DNA of 64,000 nt from Lonepinella koalarum (GTDB lineage Bacteria; Pseudomonadota; Gammaproteobacteria; Enterobacterales; Pasteurellaceae): contig NZ_CP170642.1 in NCBI RefSeq assembly GCF_042926695.1, forward strand, positions 2,480,001-2,544,000. Direction: 5' to 3'. The position numbers and the translations under genes were made by a program. The notes below the pieces were generated by a model. The model worked only from the letters and a program-made list of their open reading frames with translations, did no database searches and was not told the DNA's origin. Of this stretch, positions 52,420 through 61,505 are shown one piece after another (positions within the stretch are counted from its first letter, which is position 1; the number at the start of each line of letters is the position of its first letter).

Positions 52420-53619
52420 TTAGTTATTTTTTACTTTTAATTTAAACCCAACAAGACCACCGATAATAGATACGGTAATCATGGCAATAAATGAGGAACT
52501 GTAAGTACCTAATGTGCTTAGCAACAAGGCACAGGCATAAGGTGATAAAATACCTGCGGCAAAATTAAACATCATGGTGAAACCAGATACTTTACCAATC
52601 ACTTCTTTTGGATAGGTTCTTGCAATGAAAGAGAGTGTGATTGGTGAAATGAAACTTTGGAATAAACCTAGAATAAGTAAACAAATAATTAATCCGGCAG
52701 TTTCGGTGTATTGTGTAATAACAAAACTAAAAATTGCGGAAATTAAGAAACAGACTAAAATAACTAAGTTATCCTTTTGTCCTTTTAGCCAAATACCTGC
52801 AACAGCACCACCGAGTGGTGAACCGATGGCATAGGCAATAGAATAGTAGAACATTAAGTCTGCTCCGTGAATTTGCCCTAAACCTAATTCCGTACCAATA
52901 AAACCAGCTCCCACAGAGTTTACGGATTGTTGTAGCCAAGTACTACAAAATAGACTAACAACACCGATGAGAACTAATGGTTGTAAGAGTTTAAATTCAG
53001 TAGCTGTTTGTTGCATCGGAGATGGTACATCAAGCTCAACTGGTTCTAATTTCGGACAGAAAATCACAATTAAAGTAAGGACAATACCGGTTAAATTAAT
53101 TAAAGAAAGATAATAGAAAACGGTTCCCCAATCTTCCACATAAGTCACTAAACGAGGAACTAACACAAAGCCAATCGCAATCCCGATAGAGACTGCCATA
53201 CCTTGCAAACCTGTTACTATGCCATGTTCATTTTGTTTAAACCATTGTCTTGCCACAAGCGTAATGGACACCATAATCGGTCCTGTACCTAAACCTTGAA
53301 ATGCACGGCTCAAGAAAATGCCCCACACTTCATTGCCTAGATTGGCCATCACCACGTTACCGCAGATAACCAGTGCCAAACAAAGCACATAAATTTTCGT
53401 TACGCCAAATTTATCTACCAAAATACCGCCAGCCATCACGGATAATACGATAAATAAATTAAACGTACTCATTGATGCGGTAATAATAGTCGGTGGAGCA
53501 AGATGAGAAGAAGATGAAATACTGTCAACAATGGTAACTGGTGCAATGAGAATTAATGACGTTGATGCGGTGACAATAAACATCACAAATAACACGAACC
53601 ATCTAAATTTGGAATACAT
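52420..53619 (-). CDS. MFS permease, OFA/anion symporter-like
   Basis: The 399-residue protein has twelve membrane segments, with MFS loop GGILVDKFGVTKIYVLCLAL between segments 2 and 3 and LSRAFQGLGTGPIMVSITLVARQWF near segment 4. This resembles the oxalate/formate antiporter and anion:cation symporter branches, which transport carboxylates. It is the first gene of the cluster, 9 nt before the porin. It is expected to import the organic acid that the reductase uses; the precise substrate is unknown. Confidence 0.8.
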   Translation of the reverse strand: MYSKFRWFVLFVMFIVTASTSLILIAPVTIVDSISSSSHLAPPTIITASMSTFNLFIVLSVMAGGILVDKFGVTKIYVLCLALVICGNVVMANLGNEVWGIFLSRAFQGLGTGPIMVSITLVARQWFKQNEHGIVTGLQGMAVSIGIAIGFVLVPRLVTYVEDWGTVFYYLSLINLTGIVLTLIVIFCPKLEPVELDVPSPMQQTATEFKLLQPLVLIGVVSLFCSTWLQQSVNSVGAGFIGTELGLGQIHGADLMFYYSIAYAIGSPLGGAVAGIWLKGQKDNLVILVCFLISAIFSFVITQYTETAGLIICLLILGLFQSFISPITLSFIARTYPKEVIGKVSGFTMMFNFAAGILSPYACALLLSTLGTYSSSFIAMITVSIIGGLVGFKLKVKNN

Positions 53620-54014
53620 AAATAACTCCTTTGTTAGTGCTTATGGGAATGAGAAAAGTGTCGATATGAACTACTTGTTATTTTTCGTACGATATAACTA
53701 TGCTGTAGAGCAAGAGAAAGTGGAAATGTGATTTCTGTAAATGGTTATTTATTTTTTGCATAACTAAAAACAGCTTAATTGAGATGTTTAATTGAGATGT
53801 TCAATAGGGTGTTTTTATCGCGGACGATTAAGTAAGTTGCCAGTTACATTTCTTCAATACTTTTCCGTATCAATACGGAAAATTTCGCTATGTACATTTT
53901 GGCTTAAATAATTATGATAATAACTAGACATTTCATTTTTAAGCGACAACAACGCAGGTAGAACTGAAACAGTTATCGGTTCTGATTGTTCATCAATTTA
54001 TTGGGGAGAATATT
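53620..54014. promoter_or_regulatory. 395-bp divergent control region between reductase cluster and bgl operon
   Basis: No gene is seen here. The region holds a half-conserved CRP-like site TGTGATTTCTGTAAAT (53727-53742), a tandem 14-bp duplication of TTAATTGAGATGT (53775-53802), and a perfect 22-bp inverted repeat (53861-53882). A GGGGAGA ribosome-binding site for the first bgl gene ends it. Promoter hexamers were not convincing on either strand. Confidence 0.6.
53861..53882. promoter_or_regulatory. Perfect inverted repeat, probable operator
   Basis: TTTTCCGTAT (53861-53870) and ATACGGAAAA (53873-53882) are exact complements with a 2-nt centre. The short centre and lack of a following T tract argue for a dimeric protein operator, not a terminator. 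The in-operon LicR-type activator (55785) is the obvious candidate binder, about 130 bp before the first bgl gene. The divergent MFS gene could share it. Confidence 0.6.
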
Positions 54015-55439
54015 ATGTTAGCAAAAAATTTCCTATGGGGTGGGGCAGTAGCCGCCCATCAATTGGAAGGTGGCTGGAAAGAAGGGAACAAAGGATTAAG
54101 TGTTGCCGATGTGATGACCGCTGGAGCCCATGGTGTAGAACGTGAAATTACCGATGGTGTGTTACCTGGTAAATATTATCCAAACCATGAAGCCATCGAT
54201 TTTTATCATCGCTATAAAGAAGATATTGCCCTGTTTGCGGAAATGGGGTTTAAATGTTTTCGTACGTCGATTGCTTGGACAAGAATATTTCCGAAAGGCG
54301 ATGAACTTGAGCCCAATGAAGCGGGATTACAATTTTATGATGCGTTGTTTGATGAATGTTTAAAGAATGGCATAGAACCGGTGATTACGCTCTCTCATTT
54401 CGAAATTCCCTATCATTTAGTCACCCAATATGGTGGTTTTCGTAATCGTAAGTTAATTGACTTTTTTGAGCGTTTTGCACGGGTTTGTTTTGAGCGTTTT
54501 CATCAAAAAGTGAAATATTGGATGACTTTTAATGAAATTAATAATCAAGCCAATTTTAATCGTGACTTTACTACTTTCACCAATTCTGGCTTAGTGTTTA
54601 ACGACGGAGATAATCGTGAAGCTATTATGTATCAAGCCGCACATTATGAATTGGTAGCCAGTGCTCGTGCGGTGAAAATTGCTCATGAAATTAATCCTGC
54701 ACTAAAAGTGGGCTGTATGATTCAATTTAGCCCTATTTACCCTGCTACTTGCCGCCCGGAAGATGTGTTGATGTCACAAAAATCCATGCAAAAACGCTTT
54801 TATTTTGCTGATGTACATAGTTTTGGGCGTTATCCGAAACACATTACTGAATATTGGACAAGAAAAAATATTGTTATTGATTTTACTGAGCAAGATCAAG
54901 CGGATCTGTTGGCAGGTACCGTAGATTATATAGGCTTTAGTTATTATATGTCTTTCGTTACCCAATATAATCCTGATAACCCTTATTTTGATTACGGCGA
55001 AGAGACGGATTTCGTGCAAAATGATTTTGTGCCACGTTCCGATTGGGGCTGGCAGATTGATCCCGTAGGCTTGCGGTATTCGTTAAATTACCTCACTGAT
55101 ACCTATCGTTTGCCATTGTTTATTGTAGAAAATGGTTTCGGAGCGATTGATGAACCGAGTGATGATGGTATGGTACATGATGATTATCGTATTGATTATT
55201 TAAAAGCGCATATTGAGCAAATGAAAAAAGCGGTGGACGAAGACGGTGTCGTATTAATGGGATATACTCCTTGGGGTTGTATTGATTTAGTTTCTGCCGG
55301 CACGGGTGAGATGAAAAAACGCTATGGTTTTATTTATGTGGATAAAGACAATCAGGGCAACGGTAGTCTTGCTCGTTCTCGTAAAAAATCATTTTATTGG
55401 TATCAACAGGTTATTCAAACAAATGGTGAACAATTATAA
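54015..55439 (+). CDS. GH1 6-phospho-beta-glucosidase, copy 1
   Basis: The enzyme hydrolyses phosphorylated beta-glucosides made by the PTS. The 474-residue GH1 protein has the N-terminal FLWGGAVAAHQLEGGW, acid/base Glu174 in TFNEIN, and nucleophile Glu372 in VENGFGAID. The C-terminal phosphate-binding region is SAGTGEMKKRYGFIYVD. The NEIN (not NEP) motif and phosphate site point to a 6-phospho-beta-glucosidase like BglA/AscB. It heads the operon and is followed 10 nt later by EIIB. Confidence 0.93.
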   Translation: MLAKNFLWGGAVAAHQLEGGWKEGNKGLSVADVMTAGAHGVEREITDGVLPGKYYPNHEAIDFYHRYKEDIALFAEMGFKCFRTSIAWTRIFPKGDELEPNEAGLQFYDALFDECLKNGIEPVITLSHFEIPYHLVTQYGGFRNRKLIDFFERFARVCFERFHQKVKYWMTFNEINNQANFNRDFTTFTNSGLVFNDGDNREAIMYQAAHYELVASARAVKIAHEINPALKVGCMIQFSPIYPATCRPEDVLMSQKSMQKRFYFADVHSFGRYPKHITEYWTRKNIVIDFTEQDQADLLAGTVDYIGFSYYMSFVTQYNPDNPYFDYGEETDFVQNDFVPRSDWGWQIDPVGLRYSLNYLTDTYRLPLFIVENGFGAIDEPSDDGMVHDDYRIDYLKAHIEQMKKAVDEDGVVLMGYTPWGCIDLVSAGTGEMKKRYGFIYVDKDNQGNGSLARSRKKSFYWYQQVIQTNGEQL

Positions 55440-55449
55440 GGAGAGTTGT

Positions 55450-55764
55450 ATGAAAAAAGCATTAATTATTTGTGCCGCGGGCATGTCTTCTTCGTTAATG
55501 GCAAAAAAAACCACGGATTTTTTAAAATCCAAAGAACATGATATTAGCATTGATGCGGTATCTGCTACTGAAGGGCAAAAAGCCATTGAATCTGGGGCGT
55601 TTGATTTGTATTTAATCAGTCCGCAAACAAAAATGTATTTGGCGAAATTTACTGAACTCGGGCAAAAAGTAGGTAAACCTGTGGAAAGTATTCCACCACA
55701 GGCCTATGTACCCATTCCTATGGGCGTTGAGAAATTAGCCAATTTGGTGTTGGAAAAAATCTAG
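55450..55764 (+). CDS. PTS lactose/cellobiose-type EIIB
   Basis: The 104-residue cytoplasmic phosphocarrier has the active-site Cys8 in ALIICAAGMSSSLM, characteristic of the cellobiose/chitobiose EIIB family. ATG 55450 follows AAGGAGAG. The frame extends further upstream inside the GH1 gene but that part is not homologous. It passes phosphate from EIIA (57772) to sugar bound in EIIC. Confidence 0.93.
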   Translation: MKKALIICAAGMSSSLMAKKTTDFLKSKEHDISIDAVSATEGQKAIESGAFDLYLISPQTKMYLAKFTELGQKVGKPVESIPPQAYVPIPMGVEKLANLVLEKI

Positions 55765-55784
55765 CCTAAGCAAAGGGGTAGGGT

Positions 55785-57761
55785 ATGTTTAATAAAAAAG
55801 AAATTGCCATTTTGCAATATTTATTCGACAACCAAGATCGCTTTGTCACTAGTGAGCAATTGGGATTGCAGTTAAATTGCTCTGACCGTACCATACGTCA
55901 TTATATTAAAAGCCTTAATTCGGAATTGCCCCAATACGGGGCAAGTTTGCTGGCAAAACAAGGAAATGGCTATCAATTACAGATTGAAAATCTCGATCAA
56001 TTTAGACCGCAGTTACAGCTTAGCCGTCCGCGTAGAGCAATTGAAAACAAGCAGGATCGGCAAAAATATATTTTACAACAACTTTGTTTTAATCAACCGC
56101 ATATTTTATTTGATCGGCTTGAACAAGAGCTGTTTGTCAGTCGTTCGACCTTGTCGGCGGATTTTAAAGAAATCAGTGATCTGATTAAACCCTATCAATT
56201 AATTTTACGAAGTAAAGCCAATCAAGGAGTAAGCATTCAGGGCAGTGAACAAAATTACCGCAGTTTTATCATGGATTATTTCTTTAAGGAAAATTTCGGT
56301 GATGCCATTAATCGTTATATTGGTAACGCTATTTTTGTCGATGAAATTCGTTTTGAACAGTTACTACAAATTATTTTAGAAGAATGTCGCAAAGGTAAAT
56401 TGTATTTGGCAGATTTTATGTTACAAAATTTAGCTTTGCATATTTTATTGGCAATTAAGCGGATTAAAACAGGGCATAAACTGAATATTAACCTTGATCA
56501 ACATGAATTAAACGAACATGTCAATGAAAGTCGAGTGGCAGAAAATATTATTGCTAGAATTAAAGCGGAAAATCATGTGAGCATGCCACAAAGTGAAATT
56601 GATTATATTACTTTGCAGTTACTCGCCAAAGGCAAACGCCATTCTTCTCAGCTTTCTGAGCAAGCTCAACAACAAGCAGAAATTAAACGACGGATTGAAC
56701 AAATTGAGCAAGCCTTACAAGTTCAATTACAAGATGATGAAAGCTTATTGCAAGCTATTTCGCAGCATTTGCAGTTACTCATCACAAGACTAAAAAATCA
56801 TATCACATTGGAGAATCCCCTTTGTCAAGAAATTAAGCAAAATTACCAAGGGATTTTTCAATTAGTGCGGTCAAATTTTGCCGAGTTTCCAGCATTTGAC
56901 GGCATGGAAGTCAGTGATGATGAATATTCCTATTTAACCTTGCATATTCTCGGTGCTATTGAGCGTTATCAAAATAAGAAAAAATTAAATGTACTGGTAG
57001 TTTGCGCTACGGGCTATAGCGCGGCACAATTTATTAAAAATCGCCTTGCCTACGAGTTTAATGACAGCCTGAATATTAAAGATGTGGTGAGTTATTATGA
57101 ATTAAGCGATCAGGTGTTGGCAGGTATTGATTTTATTGTATCTTCAGTGGATTTGTCTAATTTGGTATTTAAAGTACCGGTGATCCATTCTAGTATTTTT
57201 CTTAAAAATGAAGAATTTGAGAAAATTAGACAACTTATTAAACAGCTTAAAACCCATGATGTGCCGTTTGATCCTATTTTACCGACAGATTCGCTTAATC
57301 AGAATAAGCAAGACTTATTATTACGTTTTTTCCGCCCTGATTATTTTCTGCTCGGTGAACAAGGGATCAGTAAAAAGCAACTTATCGGACAACTTATTGA
57401 TCGTTGTGCTGGGCAGGAAAATGAAAAATATGTGCGCCGTATGCGTGAGCAAATTCAGCAACGAGAAAATTTAAGTTCAGTGGCATTTAGCCCTTATCTT
57501 GCAGTGCCACATCCGATAAAACCCGTGGGCGAACAATGTAAAATTGCCGTGGGACTTGTGCCAAAAGGATTAGTTTGGGATGAAATGCATCCCCATATTC
57601 AGCTAGTATTTTTAATTTCACCATCACAATATGGCAATGCAGATCTAAAGGTTATTACCTCTGCCATGGTGAAATTAAGTGAGGATGAACGAGCCCAGCA
57701 AAAAATGGCACAATGCCAAGATTTCGATCAATTTATTCAACTTTTTTCATCATTTATCTAG
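55785..57761 (+). CDS. PRD-containing, LicR/MtlR-type PTS-controlled activator
   Basis: The 658-residue regulator has an N-terminal HTH (VTSEQLGLQLNCSDRTIRHYIKSL) and a second Mga-like helix region (LFVSRSTLSADFKEI). Two PRD domains (about residues 180-395), an EIIB-like domain with VVCATGYSAAQF (Cys near 408) and a C-terminal EIIA-2 domain with VPHPIKP follow. This is a DNA-binding activator rather than an RNA-binding BglG antiterminator, whose N-terminal CAT domain is missing. It should be phosphorylated by the operon's PTS proteins and HPr. Presence inside the operon suggests autoregulation. Confidence 0.9.
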   Translation: MFNKKEIAILQYLFDNQDRFVTSEQLGLQLNCSDRTIRHYIKSLNSELPQYGASLLAKQGNGYQLQIENLDQFRPQLQLSRPRRAIENKQDRQKYILQQLCFNQPHILFDRLEQELFVSRSTLSADFKEISDLIKPYQLILRSKANQGVSIQGSEQNYRSFIMDYFFKENFGDAINRYIGNAIFVDEIRFEQLLQIILEECRKGKLYLADFMLQNLALHILLAIKRIKTGHKLNINLDQHELNEHVNESRVAENIIARIKAENHVSMPQSEIDYITLQLLAKGKRHSSQLSEQAQQQAEIKRRIEQIEQALQVQLQDDESLLQAISQHLQLLITRLKNHITLENPLCQEIKQNYQGIFQLVRSNFAEFPAFDGMEVSDDEYSYLTLHILGAIERYQNKKKLNVLVVCATGYSAAQFIKNRLAYEFNDSLNIKDVVSYYELSDQVLAGIDFIVSSVDLSNLVFKVPVIHSSIFLKNEEFEKIRQLIKQLKTHDVPFDPILPTDSLNQNKQDLLLRFFRPDYFLLGEQGISKKQLIGQLIDRCAGQENEKYVRRMREQIQQRENLSSVAFSPYLAVPHPIKPVGEQCKIAVGLVPKGLVWDEMHPHIQLVFLISPSQYGNADLKVITSAMVKLSEDERAQQKMAQCQDFDQFIQLFSSFI

Positions 57762-57771
57762 GAGTATCCAC

Positions 57772-58110
57772 ATGGAACAACAAACTATGTCGCAAGAAGA
57801 TCTACAGGTGGTCGCTTTTGAAATTATTGTCCACAGTGGCGATGCCCGCAGTCTTATTCATCAAGCCCTGAGTTTAATGAAACAAGGGGAATTTAGCCAA
57901 GCACAATGCCAGTTAGATGAAGCCAATAAAAATTTATTGGAAGCACATAAATCGCAAACAAGTCTGTTAAAAGACTATGCCTGCGGTACGGTGATCAACA
58001 TGGAAATTATTATGGTGCATGCACAAGACCATTTAATGTCAACCATGTTATTACATGAAATCGCCCTTGAATTTTTAGCATTGCATCAAAAAATAGCGGA
58101 GCAGGTATAG
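57772..58110 (+). CDS. PTS lactose/cellobiose-type EIIA
   Basis: The 112-residue protein is all-helical, with the family pattern VVAFEIIVHSGDARSLIHQAL and the active-site His83 in MVHAQDHLM. ATG 57772 follows GGAG directly after the regulator's stop. It accepts phosphate from HPr and passes it to EIIB. Confidence 0.92.
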   Translation: MEQQTMSQEDLQVVAFEIIVHSGDARSLIHQALSLMKQGEFSQAQCQLDEANKNLLEAHKSQTSLLKDYACGTVINMEIIMVHAQDHLMSTMLLHEIALEFLALHQKIAEQV

Positions 58111-58111
58111 T

Positions 58112-58606
58112 ATGTCAACGCTTTCCCATCGCCAACAAATGACCTTGCGATCGTTATATTTCAATCGCTTTTTATGGGTACGTTATGCGGCAGCCTTGTT
58201 ATTTTTTACCACGTTATTATGGACTTGTGCCATGTGGTTATCACAAGCCAGCCTATTGGTCATACCTGCGGTGTTGTTATTGTTACTTGGCACGGCCTAT
58301 GTGGAACAAGTCAGACTTTATTATCGCCATAATGCTCAAGCCCCTTGGACGTACGCTATTTTTAAACTGCTTTTAATCAGTCATGTAGGGTTATTGGGTT
58401 TGTTGTTTACGCCCTATGCCAAGGCATTATTCCCTTTTGTTCGAGATCCACACAGCATTGTATTGGTGGGATATATGGGGATTGCTATTTTGTTGATAAG
58501 TGGGGTATTGCGAAAACTATACCGTATCCGCACTAACCAAGACAGCCATTATCATCATATTATAGCGTACCAAAAACAACTCAACTTAAAAGGAGATTCC
58601 CGATGA
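58112..58606 (+). CDS. Small membrane protein of unknown function in the PTS operon
   Basis: The 164-residue protein starts MSTLSHRQQMTLRSLYF and has four hydrophobic segments (about residues 24-43, 47-61, 82-100, 117-133). Basic, His-containing ends (RIRTNQDSHYHHII) are probably cytoplasmic. I do not recognise a named family. It begins 1 nt after EIIA and its stop overlaps the EIIC start (ATGA), so it is translationally tied to EIIC. It may be an accessory subunit of the permease. Confidence 0.8.
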   Translation: MSTLSHRQQMTLRSLYFNRFLWVRYAAALLFFTTLLWTCAMWLSQASLLVIPAVLLLLLGTAYVEQVRLYYRHNAQAPWTYAIFKLLLISHVGLLGLLFTPYAKALFPFVRDPHSIVLVGYMGIAILLISGVLRKLYRIRTNQDSHYHHIIAYQKQLNLKGDSR

Positions 58607-59934
58607 ATGGTATCTTTCAATTGCTCGAAAAATATTTAATGGGTCCAATGGCAAAAATTGCAGCCTTTAAATCCGTGCGTGCCATTATGGCAGCAGGGAT
58701 TGCCAGTATTACCTTTACCATTGTAGGATCGCTATTTTTGGTATTTAATGTATTACCCACCACGTTCACTTTTTTACAAGATTTTTTCAATGACACTTTT
58801 TTTAGAATCAGCGATCTTTATTTGCTCGTGTATAAAGCCAGTATGGGTATTTTAGCGATTTATTTTGTGATCGTTATTAGTTATGAATACACCAAAATTC
58901 ATCAACAGGAAGATGAATTGAATGTCTCGCCGTTAAATGGGGCGTTATTAGCAGTGTTTGCCTTTTTCCTATGTGTACCAGAATTATTGTTCGTGGATGG
59001 TAAAATGCAACTATTGGCGGCCAGCAAGACGCTGAACGGTTGGACGATTGGTGGCAATGGACCCGACCGACTTGGTACCGTGGGGATTTTCACGGCCATT
59101 ATTATGGCATTATTATCGGTAAAAATTTACTGTTTTTGTGTGAAACGCAATTTCGTGATTAAAATGCCCGAAGCCGTTCCTGAAGGTGTGGCACGTTCCT
59201 TTACGGCCTTAATTCCAGCTTTTGCGGTGGCATTGGTGGTATTAGTGATTAACGGTACTTTTGTGCTCCTTGGTACAGATATTTTCAAAGTAATTGCTAT
59301 TCCTTTTGCTTTTGTCACTGACATTGCCAACAGTTGGCTTGGTTTAATGGTGATTTTGTTCTTAATCCACGCCTTATGGATTGTCGGTATTCACGGTGCT
59401 AGCCTAATTATGGCATTTGTAAAACCGATTTTACTGATTAATCTACAAGCTAACATTAACGGCGAAGTTGTTCCTTATGCGGGAGAGTTTAATAATAGTT
59501 TTGTGTTGTTAGGCGGCTCAGGCGCTACGCTCGGTTTAACTTTGTTTATTGCTTTTCTTGCTCGTTCCCAACAATTACGTATTTTGGGTAAAGCATCTGT
59601 TGCTCCCGGCATTTTTAATATTAACGAACCAATCATCTTTGGCTTGCCAATTGTTTATAATCCTTATTTAGCCATTCCATTCTTTTTTGCCCCAATGGTC
59701 AGCGCATCTCTTGCTTATTGGGCGATTAAATTAGAATGGATTAACCCAATTATTGCCTATATTCCTTGGCCATCTCCTGCGGGTATTGGTGCATTTATTG
59801 GTACGGCGGGCGATTGGCGAGCATCTATTTTAGCATTGCTTTGCGCTGTGGTCGCTTGGTTAATTTATCTACCGTTTATTAGAATGTATGACAATAAATT
59901 GTATAAAGAAGAACAAGTCGCGGTGCAGGCATAA
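58603..59934 (+). CDS. PTS cellobiose-type EIIC, copy 1
   Basis: The 443-residue membrane permease has about ten membrane segments. Family motifs are PVAVAKIA-like GPMAKIAAFKSVRAI, the substrate-binding VPEGVARSFTALIPAF, and INEPIIFGLPIVYNPYLAIPF. The start has GGAG upstream. The N-terminal 98 bp of coding DNA is almost identical to copy 2 (61506), with 89 bp without a mismatch. Substrate is a beta-glucoside such as cellobiose or salicin; which one is unknown. Confidence 0.92.
   Translation: MNGIFQLLEKYLMGPMAKIAAFKSVRAIMAAGIASITFTIVGSLFLVFNVLPTTFTFLQDFFNDTFFRISDLYLLVYKASMGILAIYFVIVISYEYTKIHQQEDELNVSPLNGALLAVFAFFLCVPELLFVDGKMQLLAASKTLNGWTIGGNGPDRLGTVGIFTAIIMALLSVKIYCFCVKRNFVIKMPEAVPEGVARSFTALIPAFAVALVVLVINGTFVLLGTDIFKVIAIPFAFVTDIANSWLGLMVILFLIHALWIVGIHGASLIMAFVKPILLINLQANINGEVVPYAGEFNNSFVLLGGSGATLGLTLFIAFLARSQQLRILGKASVAPGIFNINEPIIFGLPIVYNPYLAIPFFFAPMVSASLAYWAIKLEWINPIIAYIPWPSPAGIGAFIGTAGDWRASILALLCAVVAWLIYLPFIRMYDNKLYKEEQVAVQA
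58612..58700 (+). repeat. 89-bp exact direct repeat, copy 1 (in EIIC gene 1)
   Basis: Bases 58612-58700 are identical to 61515-61603. The repeat covers codons 4 to about 33 of the two EIIC genes, including synonymous positions. Outside it the genes diverge at many third positions. Recent gene conversion or recombination is likely. Recombination between copies would delete EIIC1/GH1 copy 2 as one 2903-bp unit. Confidence 0.9.
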
Positions 59935-59999
59935 AACGGTGGTAAAAAAGACCGCACTTTTAACAATGAATTATCAGTGAAAAGTAACAGGAGTAAAAT

Positions 60000-61424
60000 A
60001 TGGCATTTGCAGAAAATTTCTTATGGGGCGGTGCGATTGCAGCTAATCAAGCAGAAGGCGGTGTATTAGAAGGCGGTCGGGGACTGTCCAATGTGGACTT
60101 AATTCCCCACGGCGAAGACAGGTTAGCGGTGATCAAAGGGGAGCTGAAAATGTTTGACTTTGATGATCTGCATTTTTATCCGGGGGTCAACGCCATTGAT
60201 ATGTATCATCATTATCTTGATGACATTAGATTGTTTGCTGAAATGGGGTTTAAAACTTTTCGTTTATCCATTTCTTGGGCTCGTATTTTTCCTAAAGGGG
60301 ATGAGCTTGAACCTAATGAAGAAGGTTTGCTTTTCTATGAAAAGCTATTTAAAGAAATGCGTAAATATAATATTGAACCTTTGGTTACCCTAGCCCATTT
60401 TGAGATCCCAATGCACTTAGTGAAAGAATATGGATCGTGGCGAAATCGTAAAGTTATTGATTTTTTCTGCCGTTATGCAGAAACGGTATTTAAACGCTAT
60501 AAAGGGCTGGTTAAATATTGGCTGACGGTCAATGAAATTAATATCTTATTGCATGGATCTTTTATGGGCGCAGGGCTTTATTTTGAGCCAAGTGAAAACA
60601 AAACCCATGTAAAATATCAAGCCGCGCATAATCAATTAGTGGCTAGTAGTCGTGCTACCAAAATTGCTCATGAAATTGATCCGGAAAATAAAATAGGTTG
60701 TATGTTAGCAGCCGGCGTGCATTATCCCTACAGTTGTCATCCACAAGATTATTGGGCAACTATTGAACGGGATCATCATGAATATTTCTTTACTGATGTG
60801 CAAGCCCGTGGTTATTATCCAAGTTACGCACTTAAATTTTTTGAGCGTGAACACATTGATCTGCATGCAGAGCCGAGTGATTTTGACGATCTTAAACATA
60901 CGGTAGATTTTGTTTCCTTTTCCTATTATTGTTCTCGTACGATCAGTGGCGTAGAAGGTCATGGTGAACTGAATCCGGGCAATTTGTTACAATCGACCAA
61001 AAATGAATACCTCGCTAGTTCCCAATGGGGCTGGCAAATTGATCCATTAGGGTTACGTAGCACCTTAAATGTCATGTACGATCGTTATCAAAAACCGCTA
61101 TTTATTGTGGAAAATGGTTTAGGGGCGATTGACGAACCTGATGCCAATGGTTACGTAGAAGATGATTATCGTATTGATTATTTACGTTCCCATATTGCAG
61201 CGATGAAAGATGCGGTGGAAATTGATGGGGTAGATTTGATTGGTTATACCACATGGGGATGTATTGATCTGGTGTCTGCTGGCACAGGACAAATGAGCAA
61301 GCGTTATGGCTTTATTTATGTGGATCTTGATGATGCTGGACAAGGGAGTCTAAAACGTACACCTAAAAAATCTTTCTATTGGTATAAAAAAGTTATTGCA
61401 TCAAACGGCGAAGATCTCGCTTAA
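60000..61424 (+). CDS. GH1 6-phospho-beta-glucosidase, copy 2
   Basis: This 474-residue paralogue of the 54015 gene has FLWGGAIAANQAEGG, acid/base Glu179 in TVNEIN (Val for the usual Phe), nucleophile Glu371 in VENGLGAID, and SAGTGQMSKRYGFIYVD. Difference in the aglycone region (residues about 225-330) suggests a different aglycone preference. It is 65 nt after EIIC1, a gap that holds a USS at 59951-59959. Confidence 0.92.
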   Translation: MAFAENFLWGGAIAANQAEGGVLEGGRGLSNVDLIPHGEDRLAVIKGELKMFDFDDLHFYPGVNAIDMYHHYLDDIRLFAEMGFKTFRLSISWARIFPKGDELEPNEEGLLFYEKLFKEMRKYNIEPLVTLAHFEIPMHLVKEYGSWRNRKVIDFFCRYAETVFKRYKGLVKYWLTVNEINILLHGSFMGAGLYFEPSENKTHVKYQAAHNQLVASSRATKIAHEIDPENKIGCMLAAGVHYPYSCHPQDYWATIERDHHEYFFTDVQARGYYPSYALKFFEREHIDLHAEPSDFDDLKHTVDFVSFSYYCSRTISGVEGHGELNPGNLLQSTKNEYLASSQWGWQIDPLGLRSTLNVMYDRYQKPLFIVENGLGAIDEPDANGYVEDDYRIDYLRSHIAAMKDAVEIDGVDLIGYTTWGCIDLVSAGTGQMSKRYGFIYVDLDDAGQGSLKRTPKKSFYWYKKVIASNGEDLA

Positions 61425-61449
61425 ACGGCGATTTTTCGCCACTATCATT

Positions 61450-61473
61450 CGCCATTATCTCCGCATAATGGCG
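61450..61473 (+). terminator. Stem-loop between GH1 copy 2 and EIIC copy 2
   Basis: CGCCATTAT (61450-61458) pairs with ATAATGGCG (61465-61473) over a 6-nt loop. No T tract follows, so it is likely a stabiliser or partial attenuator rather than a full stop. Confidence 0.5.
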
Positions 61474-61505
61474 ACATCATCAGTTAATTTAGGAGAAAAT
61501 CCGCT

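Noticed and set aside
53531..53731. 66-codon open frame before the bgl operon
   Set aside because: Overlaps the MFS gene start antisense, has no ribosome-binding site and no recognisable features.
53861..53882. BglG-type RAT antiterminator/terminator leader
   Set aside because: The regulator has a DNA-binding HTH rather than the RNA-binding CAT domain, the repeat has a 2-nt centre and no T tract follows.
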